Source of the DNA: Lachnospiraceae bacterium
GTDB taxonomy: Bacteria > Bacillota > Clostridia > Lachnospirales > Lachnospiraceae
Direction: 5' to 3'
Assembly (NCBI GenBank): GCA_022845955.1
Contig: AP025576.1
Coordinates: forward strand, 496,001-560,000
DNA length: 64,000 nucleotides
Shown here: piece after piece, positions 33,687-41,430 of the stretch
Position numbering within the stretch: the stretch's first letter is position 1
Layout: each line of letters opens with the position of its first letter
The notes under the pieces: model-generated
What the model saw: only the letters and a program-made list of their open reading frames with translations
Told to the model about the DNA's origin: nothing
Databases searched by the model: none
Made by a program: the position numbers and the translations under genes

Positions 33687-34646
33687 TCAACGTCCTTTTT
33701 TAATGAATACATTCTTTCCTTCAAAAGCAAAACCATATTTCCGGATGCGCTCTGCCGCCACTCCTTCGGCAATCAGTCCCTTTGCATACCCCTTTTCCCC
33801 GATCTGGTCAAGCGCCCTTTGGGCAGTATCTTCAAGACCAGGTTCTTTTCGGGTGCTGCGAACTTTAAATTCCAGAATAACTGCATCATCCTCCTTGCTG
33901 CGGGGCCGTAACATTACATCATATCTGCCGAAACCGCTTTCCCGGTTCGAAGTTATTATATACCTGTCCGTAAGATCCACCATCAGGCCCAGCAGAAACC
34001 CATGATAAAACCGTTCCGGATCGGCCTGTTTTTCCGCACCTTTTCCCGTATCAAAATAGCTGAAGGTTTCCAATGCAATCCTGTTCATATAGGCATTCAT
34101 CGCTTCCAGATCATCCTGGAGCAATGCTTTAATAAAACCGTTATAATCAGATGCGCTGCGCCCGAACCAGCTGTGCACCATATTGCGGAACATTATCCGT
34201 ACCTCAAAGTTCGTCAGAGACAGCTCATATTCGGGCCTCCATTCTCCGAACTTTGAAGTGACAACCCTGTAGCCCTTTACCTTTAGATAGCCGCTTGCCA
34301 GCAGCTGGCCGATTCTCTGTATGGTGGTTCGGTAATCCTTTTCTTTTACATTAGCAAAAGTAAGACTGATGACTGGATATGTTCCCTGCAGAAGACGGTA
34401 TTTTTCATGCTCCCAGATAGCTAGGCCTTCAAACAAGTCTGCCCGGCCGGCATATTTCAGGGAGAAAAATTGTTCCATCATGCTCATAGTCAGGGTTTTC
34501 CCAAAACGTCTTGGGCGGGTAAGCAATGTTACACTATCACCGCTTTCCCACCATTCGCGGATAAAATCCGTTTTATCGACATAAAATACCCGTTCTTTTC
34601 TGATTGATTCATAATCCTGAAGCCCGATCCCTACCGTTCTGCCCAT
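33687..34646 (-). CDS. AAA-ATPase-like/PD-(D/E)XK nuclease protein, internally shortened
   Basis: 319 residues against about 500-570 for the family. Residues 1-107 hold the AAA start (DYESIRKERVFYVDKTDFI, Walker A RPRRFGKT). After YRTTIQRI it jumps directly to GQLLASGYLKVKGY, normally 150-200 residues later, so the Walker B (DEYD) segment is missing. The C-terminal nuclease domain looks intact (GRYDVMLRP, then VILEFKV with the catalytic E-x-K). The start was moved to 34646, where GGGAGGA lies 9 bases upstream. It follows the YesM gene by 80 bp but is probably not part of locus 3. Confidence 0.65.
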   Translation of the reverse strand: MGRTVGIGLQDYESIRKERVFYVDKTDFIREWWESGDSVTLLTRPRRFGKTLTMSMMEQFFSLKYAGRADLFEGLAIWEHEKYRLLQGTYPVISLTFANVKEKDYRTTIQRIGQLLASGYLKVKGYRVVTSKFGEWRPEYELSLTNFEVRIMFRNMVHSWFGRSASDYNGFIKALLQDDLEAMNAYMNRIALETFSYFDTGKGAEKQADPERFYHGFLLGLMVDLTDRYIITSNRESGFGRYDVMLRPRSKEDDAVILEFKVRSTRKEPGLEDTAQRALDQIGEKGYAKGLIAEGVAAERIRKYGFAFEGKNVFIKKGR

Positions 34647-34725
34647 ATAAAAAGATCCTCCCTTTAAAGTAACCTGCCTATAGAATATCGGATTATTAAT
34701 GATAATACAATGATATCCATCAGGC

Positions 34726-36504
34726 CTACAGGTCATCCCGGTAATCTTTTTTCAGCTTCAGAATAGCAGCAGTCCCTGAGCCCGGGCGGCTTTCGTAGGA
34801 AATACCACAATCACTTCCGTAATTTATTTTAATCCGTTCCTGTACATTATAGACGCCATAGCCTCCCTGAATGTCCCGGGGCTTATCCAGCAGCCATTCC
34901 ATGGTTTCCGCATCCATTCCTACGCCGTCATCGCGAATGAGAATATAGAAGTAAATACCTTCCTGGTATGCCTCTATCCGTATGCTTCCGGATTCGGAAT
35001 CCTTTTCCAGAATACCGTGGTATATGGCGTTTTCCACCAGAGGCTGGAGACAAATTTTAAACATTTTAAAGGCAAGAAGCTCTGCGGGTACGGCTATTTC
35101 CAGATTGATGTTGTCATCAAACCGGAGATTTTGTATTTTTACATAGTGACGGATATGATCCAGTTCATCGGCCAGAGTGGTTTCATCAGAGCCGGAGTTC
35201 AGACTCAGCCTATAAAAACGAGAAAGCTCCTGGATAGCCGTTTGTATTTTACTGGTATCCCCGTTTATGGCCATCAAATTAATCAGATCGAGGGTATTGT
35301 AGAGAAAATGAGGATTGATCTGCACCTGCAACGCTTTGAGCTGTTCATTTTTCTTTTCTTTACCCAGACGGTAGCTTTCATCTAACAGTAAGGAAAGCTT
35401 GGTGAGCATGACATTAAAGCTCCGGTTCAGTTCGCCTATTTCATCCTTGGAATAGGGGGCGATGGGAATATTGAAATTACCCGTTTCCGCTTTTTTCATA
35501 TTGGTTATCAAAGTATTGACCGGTTTGCTGATGAGAATAGAAAGCAAATAGGATACCATGATTACAAAAGGAAGGATTAAAAGCAGGGTAACCAGGATAC
35601 TGGTGTAAATTTTCGTGCTTTGGGACAGGATTTGGGTATAGGGTATTGCGATTACAAGATGCCAGTCACTTTGATCAATAGAGGAGTATCCAATAAGATA
35701 TTTATGCCGGTTCAGCTGTGCGTAAAAGCTGCTGTTGGTTGGGCAGTTTTCCGGAAATTGTTCTTTTAAAGCAAGAAGTGCAGAGTCGTCCGACAGTCCG
35801 CCGGCACAGCAGGAAAGAATCTGGTTTTTTTCATTCAAAAGATAAACGGAGGTATCGGAACTTATTTGTGCCGGTTCCAGAATGGAAGTAAGTACAGACA
35901 GATCGACGTTTACTGCTATAACACCATTCAGGGAACGCAGATCCTGGGCATTTGGGATCTTCCGTATCAGGGAAATATACGGATATGTTTCAGGTGTTTC
36001 ATCGATTCCGCCAAGAGACCAGGTATAAAAGGATTTATTTTTACTTATGGCATTATACCAGTTTTTATCCGTATAGGCTTCCAGTTCATAAATATCGTCG
36101 CCCGGATAAACTTTGGCAAAAGAACTGTTCAGGCACAAATCAATGGTATTTACATTGGGAATTTCCTGCAGGCTGAAAAGATGTTTGGTAAGCTGTGCCC
36201 GATGCAGGGTATAAAGTCCGGGGGTCTTCTGGTAGGAAGCTTCCGGTTCCGTGAAATAAGGTTCCTCTGCATACTGATAAACAAAAATATCGGAGCCGTA
36301 TTTTATCATGGAGGTATTATAAATAAGGAGTTCAGAGGTTTGCTCCAGTGTTTTTTGAAGAGAATCCTCCATTTGTTTTTTGGAATCGGAGGTCAGGTAA
36401 TAAGTATTGATTGCTGCAAAGATGCCAAAGGAAAGCAGGACGATTACCAGCAAAGACAAAAAGTATTTATATCGGATTGGAAGACCGCTTATCTTTTGTT
36501 TCAT
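34726..36504 (-). CDS. YesM-type sensor histidine kinase (locus 3)
   Basis: 592 residues: membrane segment near residue 17-38, extracellular sensor of about 260 residues, second membrane segment near 290-320 (ILVTLLLILPFVIMVSYLLSILIS), HAMP, His-kinase domain with VQINPHFLYNTLDLINL, N-box LVENAIYHGI, G-box IRDDGVGMD. The start ATG overlaps the response-regulator stop as ATGA; a TTG two codons upstream is the alternative. It should sense the sugar handled by locus 3. Confidence 0.92.
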   Translation of the reverse strand: MKQKISGLPIRYKYFLSLLVIVLLSFGIFAAINTYYLTSDSKKQMEDSLQKTLEQTSELLIYNTSMIKYGSDIFVYQYAEEPYFTEPEASYQKTPGLYTLHRAQLTKHLFSLQEIPNVNTIDLCLNSSFAKVYPGDDIYELEAYTDKNWYNAISKNKSFYTWSLGGIDETPETYPYISLIRKIPNAQDLRSLNGVIAVNVDLSVLTSILEPAQISSDTSVYLLNEKNQILSCCAGGLSDDSALLALKEQFPENCPTNSSFYAQLNRHKYLIGYSSIDQSDWHLVIAIPYTQILSQSTKIYTSILVTLLLILPFVIMVSYLLSILISKPVNTLITNMKKAETGNFNIPIAPYSKDEIGELNRSFNVMLTKLSLLLDESYRLGKEKKNEQLKALQVQINPHFLYNTLDLINLMAINGDTSKIQTAIQELSRFYRLSLNSGSDETTLADELDHIRHYVKIQNLRFDDNINLEIAVPAELLAFKMFKICLQPLVENAIYHGILEKDSESGSIRIEAYQEGIYFYILIRDDGVGMDAETMEWLLDKPRDIQGGYGVYNVQERIKINYGSDCGISYESRPGSGTAAILKLKKDYRDDL

Positions 36505-37604
36505 CGGCAATATTTCTCCTGATATTCAGACGGTGAGAGACCAGTGTATTTTTTAAAAAGAGTAGAAAAATAATTGGGGTCATTTATGCCAACCATGCCG
36601 GAGATTTCATAAAAACGGATATCCTGTTGATGAAGAAGAAGTTTTGCCGTTTCCATTCTTGTTTCCGTAATATATTCATTAATGGTTTTTCCGGTTTCTT
36701 TTTTAAAAACGGAGCATAGGTAGGTTTTGTTCATAAACATGGCATCCGCTATCAGGGATACGGAAAGGTTTGTGTTTTTGTAACTGCTATGAATGGAATC
36801 TATGACACGGCTGATGACAGGATTGGCGGAGTATACGGTATCAGGCAGGCTGTTCAGTATAGAAAGGATATAATCGGACAGTTGTTTCAAAGTACTGAGG
36901 GTATGGATTTCTTTCCACATATTATTTTCATCTTCTCCGGAAAAAGGGCTTGGCTGCGCCGATTCACGGCAGGTATTGAGGATAACCGACAGAAACTGAT
37001 AATAAATGCCGGTTATATAATAGATTCGCCTGTCCATACATTCTGCAATGTCGGATGTAATACCGGTTATCATTTCTGATGTTTGTCCGGGCGAATTATG
37101 CAAAAGATATCTCAACCTGACAATAGAGGATTTGGGAAATTCATAGGAATGCCCTTCCGTAACAGGAGCGCCATAGAAATTGTTAAGAGTAAGGCCGTTA
37201 ACCTCCTGTTGCAGTGATTCCGCTTTTTTTAAAATGATGGAACCTGCTGTTTTGTTGATAACCTCCCTGATTTCGGAAAGCACGATGGGTTTTTCAATAT
37301 AGCTTACGACCTGAAGTTCAATGGCGGACTTCAGGTATTCCTTATCGCAGTATCCGCTGAGATATATGATTTTGCATTCCGGGAATTTTTCACGCAGACA
37401 GTAACCCAGCTGAATGCCGTTCATCTTTGGCATTTTTACATCGCAAAGGCAGATATCCGGCTGGAAATCCTGACAGACAGCCAAGGCATCCAGGCCGTTT
37501 CTGGCAGTGGCTACGGAAGTGATCCCAAGCCCCGACCAGTCAATTTTAGTGTATAAAGTATCCCTTGTTGTTTTTTCGTCATCAACAATTAAAAGGTTAA
37601 TCAT
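36501..37604 (-). CDS. YesN-type response regulator (locus 3)
   Basis: 367 residues: receiver domain (MINLLIVDDEK, phospho-acceptor D55 in ICLCDVKMPKMN), variable linker, C-terminal AraC HTH pair (IADAMFMNKTYLCSVFKKETG and MVGINDPNYFSTLFKKYTG). The ATG at 37604 is preferred to the upstream in-frame ATG because CCGGGGGTG lies just before it and it opens directly on the receiver domain. Divergent from the transporter operon at 37812, which it should activate. Confidence 0.92.
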   Translation of the reverse strand: MINLLIVDDEKTTRDTLYTKIDWSGLGITSVATARNGLDALAVCQDFQPDICLCDVKMPKMNGIQLGYCLREKFPECKIIYLSGYCDKEYLKSAIELQVVSYIEKPIVLSEIREVINKTAGSIILKKAESLQQEVNGLTLNNFYGAPVTEGHSYEFPKSSIVRLRYLLHNSPGQTSEMITGITSDIAECMDRRIYYITGIYYQFLSVILNTCRESAQPSPFSGEDENNMWKEIHTLSTLKQLSDYILSILNSLPDTVYSANPVISRVIDSIHSSYKNTNLSVSLIADAMFMNKTYLCSVFKKETGKTINEYITETRMETAKLLLHQQDIRFYEISGMVGINDPNYFSTLFKKYTGLSPSEYQEKYCR

Positions 37605-37811
37605 ATGGCACCCCCGGATATCGCCCCAAATCATGTGATAAATCTGTTAGTTTATTATAACATGAGTAAAAAGCAACGCAATATTTTAAAGATTTTTTAA
37701 AGAAAGACAAAAATATTTCAAAGAAGTATCAAAAGTTTACTTATGGAGAAAAACAGACAGGTATCCTATACTAAACTCAGTATTTGAGCAGCGGGAATGG
37801 AGGAGAAAAGT

Positions 37812-38756
37812 TTGGGAACGAAAAAAAATGGGTTTAGACCTAAAAGAACCTTTCTGCAGGAGATCAAACGGAATAAGATTTTATATCTGATGTTTCTTCC
37901 TGTGGGTATTTATTTTTTGATATTTGCTTATTTTCCGATGACGGGTATTGTAGTTGCCTTTAAAGAATTTAATTACAGGGACGGCCTGTTCGGGAGTCCG
38001 TGGATCGGATGGGAAAATTTCAAATTCTTTTTCAGCAGTGGAAAGGCCCTTTTGGTAACAAAAAATACGGTGCTGTATAATCTGGTTTTCCTGTTTTTAT
38101 ATACGGTATTTTCGGTAATGGCAGCCGTGTTTATTTCGGAGGTAAACAATAAGGTTTTCAAAAAGGTTTCCCAATCCATGATGTTTCTTCCTTATTTTAT
38201 CTCCTGGGTAGTGGTTTCCGCCTTTATGTATAATTTCTGTAATTATGAATACGGCATTGTTAATACGGTTTTAAAATTCTTCGGCAGGGAGCCCGTAAGT
38301 GTGTATTCCACTCCTGCATATTGGTATTTCCTGCTTCCATTTTTATATGTATGGAAATCTATCGGATATGGAAGTGTTCTTTATCTTGCGGCAATTATGG
38401 GTATTGACCAGGAATGCTATGAAGCGGCTAAAATCGATGGAGCCAATGTGTTCCAGCGTGTGCGTTATATCACGATCCCGTGTCTGAGGCCAACAATAGT
38501 AATCCTGGTGCTTATGGGGCTGGGAAAAATTATGAGAGGCGATTTCGACATGTTTTACCAGCTCATCGGAAAAAATGGTGTTCTTATGAATGCTACGGAT
38601 ATTATAGATACCCTGGTATTCCGTTCTCTTATCGATTTGGGGGACTGGGGGATGGCATCGGCCGCCGGATTATATCAGTCTGTGCTCTGCTTTGTTATCA
38701 TTGTACTGGCCAACTGGATTGTAAAGAAGGTGGAGCCGGATTATGCGTTGTTCTAA
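37812..38756 (+). CDS. Sugar ABC transporter permease, LplB type (locus 3)
   Basis: 314 residues, six membrane segments, EAA loop QECYEAAKIDGANVFQRVRYITIP. The start is set at TTG 37812 because GGAGGAG lies six bases before it; the in-frame ATG at 37797 has no such site and itself spans it. It pairs with the permease that follows after 13 bp. No ATPase gene is linked. Confidence 0.88.
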   Translation: MGTKKNGFRPKRTFLQEIKRNKILYLMFLPVGIYFLIFAYFPMTGIVVAFKEFNYRDGLFGSPWIGWENFKFFFSSGKALLVTKNTVLYNLVFLFLYTVFSVMAAVFISEVNNKVFKKVSQSMMFLPYFISWVVVSAFMYNFCNYEYGIVNTVLKFFGREPVSVYSTPAYWYFLLPFLYVWKSIGYGSVLYLAAIMGIDQECYEAAKIDGANVFQRVRYITIPCLRPTIVILVLMGLGKIMRGDFDMFYQLIGKNGVLMNATDIIDTLVFRSLIDLGDWGMASAAGLYQSVLCFVIIVLANWIVKKVEPDYALF

Positions 38757-38769
38757 AGGGGGAAAAATA

Positions 38770-39684
38770 ATGGTTCGTAAAAAAATCGGAAAAACATCAG
38801 GAAAGGTATCCGCAGGCCCGGATCAGATTATATTTAATATTTTAGCCTATATTTTTCTGACAATAGTTGCATTGCTGGCTTTTCTTCCTTTTTTTATGCT
38901 TGTAATGAATTCCTTTGCGTCGGAAAAATCCATAATTACTACCGGTTACAGTATCTGGCCGGCGGAATTTTCGACAGCGGCCTATGAGCTTGTGTTTCTG
39001 ATGCCTTTGAAAATACTTCGTGCCTATGGAGTGACAATTGCAGTTACCATTATTGGAACTTTCTGCTCTCTGTTCTTTTCATCCATGGCAGCTTATGTAA
39101 TGTACAGAAAGGATGTACAATACAGGAACGTGCTCGCTTTTTTCCTGTTTTTTACCACGTTGTTCAATGGCGGCCTGATGTCCTATTATATGATTCTGAT
39201 GAAATACCTGCATTTGGGAAATACCTTTTGGGTTCTTCTGCTCTCGCCCATGTTCAGTGTGTTTAATATTTTAATCCTTAAGAACTTTTTTAACGGTTCC
39301 GTACCGGATTCCCTGTTCGAAGCAGCCAAGATTGATGGTGCCGGTGAATTTACCATTTTTCTAAAAGTGGTTCTGCCCATCTCTAAAGCGGCCTTGGCGT
39401 CTATCGGTTTGTTTACGGCACTGACCTATTGGAATGACTGGTGGACAGGTATGATGTTTGTTAAAAATGAAAATCTTCATTCGCTGCAGTACACGCTGTA
39501 CCAGATCCTTTCCAGTGCAACCTATGCATCCAGTATGGTAAACGCGCCGGTGGTGGTAAATACACCGAAGGAATCTCTGAAACTGGCCATGACCGTAATT
39601 GCCACAGGGCCTATTATTTTCCTGTATCCGTTTGTGCAGAAATATTTTGTGGCAGGTATGACAATCGGGGCGGTAAAGGGCTGA
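38770..39684 (+). CDS. Sugar ABC transporter permease, YtcP/LplC type (locus 3)
   Basis: 304 residues, six membrane segments, EAA loop DSLFEAAKIDGAGEFTIFLKVVLPI and C terminus KYFVAGMTIGAVKG. The start at 38770 follows AAAGGGGGAAA; upstream in-frame codons overlap the previous gene. Confidence 0.92.
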   Translation: MVRKKIGKTSGKVSAGPDQIIFNILAYIFLTIVALLAFLPFFMLVMNSFASEKSIITTGYSIWPAEFSTAAYELVFLMPLKILRAYGVTIAVTIIGTFCSLFFSSMAAYVMYRKDVQYRNVLAFFLFFTTLFNGGLMSYYMILMKYLHLGNTFWVLLLSPMFSVFNILILKNFFNGSVPDSLFEAAKIDGAGEFTIFLKVVLPISKAALASIGLFTALTYWNDWWTGMMFVKNENLHSLQYTLYQILSSATYASSMVNAPVVVNTPKESLKLAMTVIATGPIIFLYPFVQKYFVAGMTIGAVKG

Positions 39685-39738
39685 CATCAGGTTTCAACTC
39701 GTTTGGAACGAGAGAAAATAGTTATAGGAGGGTTTACA

Positions 39739-41358
39739 ATGAGAAAGAGAATCAGTTTACTACTGACAGCAGTGCTTTGCTGCAGTACGATCCTGACGGG
39801 CTGTTCCAAGGCGGAAAGCACAGGAACACAAAGTTCCACAGATGTACCGGAAAACACCGCTGCGGAAAGTATGGCGCAGGATACCGGGGAAACACAGGAG
39901 GGACAGCAGTCCGCCCTTGATACCTCTGAGTTCGTTAAGCTTTATGGATATCTGCTTGGTGCGCCGGAGCCGGCTTTTAATGAGGTTATGGAAGAAATGA
40001 ACCAGATGCTCAGGGCAGATCTCAACTGTGAGATGGAAATTAATTTTATTGACTGGGGTGTCTTGGATTCCAAATATCCTCTGCTTCTTGCGGCAGGAGA
40101 GGAAATTGACTGGATTTATACTGCGGACTGGTGCCATTATGCTGCGGAAGCAAATAAAAATGCTTTTATGGAAATCGACATGGATATGGTAAACCGGTGT
40201 ATGCCGCTTTATAGTGAATATATCACGGATGCGGCCTGGGAACAGGTATCCCTGGACGGTAAGATTTTTATGGTTCCCACATCGACCCCGGATGTCAAGG
40301 CCGGAGGGTGGATCGTACGGAAAGATCTGGCTGATAAATACGGTGTGGATTTAAGCAAGGTAGAGACGATTTGGGATATGGATGAATACCTCGGTGCGAT
40401 TAAGGAAAACGAGCCTTCAATGATTCCGATGAATATGGACAATTCCTATGACCTCCTGGCTCCTATTTTTGCACTGATGACAGCGAAGGATGCAAGTTTT
40501 ACGGATGCCAATAAATGCGGGCTGGTTTATGCATTTGACGGAAAGGAAACTGCCGATGGTGTATACTCCATCTTTGACGAACCTGTTTATGGTTATTTGA
40601 AAGAGGCTGTTGTTAAAATGAAAGAATGGTACGATGCAGGATACATAAATAAAGATATCCTTGCGGCTACAACCCAGAGTAATGATAATTTTGAACAGGG
40701 AATATCAGGAATTTCCAATGATAACACGCTCGGCATGCAGAGAACCCTCGCAAAATGTGCGGAAAACGGCTGGGTTCCCCAGATAGTTCTTACAGATAAC
40801 GCCAGCAGCCATGTCGCTAAAAACTCTTATACCAATAACGGATTTGCTCTTGCCGCAACCTGTCAGAATCCGGAGCGGACTCTGGCAGCTATGGATCTGA
40901 TTATGAATGATACCAGGTACAATACCCTGCTTCAGTACGGTATCGAAGGGAAGAACTATGTAATCAATGAAGAAGGAAAAGTTGATTATCCTGAAGGAGT
41001 AACAGCCGATACTACTTCTTATAACTGGGAAAATACGGGCTTCTGGTTTATCAATAAAAATATACAGCCGCCGCGCGCTTCCTGGACCGATGATTACATA
41101 GAATTGAATAATAAGCTGATAGACGGTGTGTTGATTGATGATCCCAACATTGGATTTACCTTTTCAACCGACAGCGTTAAGTCCGAATTTTCTAATGTAC
41201 AGAATGTATGGATTCAATATTTCTACCCGATTGCCATCGGCAATGTACCGGATGTGGATAAGGCTCTTGAGGAACTGAAGGTCCAGTTGACGGCAGCAGG
41301 ATATGACAAATTAATTGAAGAAGCAAAAAGGCAGTACGCTGAATATACGGCAAACTAA
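39739..41358 (+). CDS. Sugar ABC transporter substrate-binding lipoprotein (locus 3)
   Basis: 539 residues. Signal peptide with lipobox LTGC (TILTGCSKA) then an acidic Ser/Thr/Gln-rich linker and family 1 binding domain (FVKLYGYLLGAPEPAFNEVMEEMNQML). AGGAGGG is upstream of the ATG at 39739. In this locus the binding protein follows the permeases, unlike loci 1 and 2 where it precedes them. Confidence 0.92.
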   Translation: MRKRISLLLTAVLCCSTILTGCSKAESTGTQSSTDVPENTAAESMAQDTGETQEGQQSALDTSEFVKLYGYLLGAPEPAFNEVMEEMNQMLRADLNCEMEINFIDWGVLDSKYPLLLAAGEEIDWIYTADWCHYAAEANKNAFMEIDMDMVNRCMPLYSEYITDAAWEQVSLDGKIFMVPTSTPDVKAGGWIVRKDLADKYGVDLSKVETIWDMDEYLGAIKENEPSMIPMNMDNSYDLLAPIFALMTAKDASFTDANKCGLVYAFDGKETADGVYSIFDEPVYGYLKEAVVKMKEWYDAGYINKDILAATTQSNDNFEQGISGISNDNTLGMQRTLAKCAENGWVPQIVLTDNASSHVAKNSYTNNGFALAATCQNPERTLAAMDLIMNDTRYNTLLQYGIEGKNYVINEEGKVDYPEGVTADTTSYNWENTGFWFINKNIQPPRASWTDDYIELNNKLIDGVLIDDPNIGFTFSTDSVKSEFSNVQNVWIQYFYPIAIGNVPDVDKALEELKVQLTAAGYDKLIEEAKRQYAEYTAN

Positions 41359-41360
41359 AG

Positions 41361-41407
41361 GACGGCAAAAGCGGGGTGTTGCAGCGGCAGCATCCTGTTT
41401 TTGCGTC
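41361..41407 (+). terminator. Intercistronic hairpin between binding-protein and GH2 genes
   Basis: GACGGCAAAA (41361-41370) pairs with TTTTTGCGTC (41398-41407), with GTGTTGC/GCAGCAT inside. It has no long T-run and probably stabilises the binding-protein mRNA end. Confidence 0.55.
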
Positions 41408-41430
41408 GGATAAGGACAGGGGGAAATCGT

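Noticed and set aside
37797..37811. ATG start for the locus 3 LplB permease
   Set aside because: The strong GGAGGAG site lies inside this longer reading and points to TTG at 37812; the ATG cannot be fully excluded.
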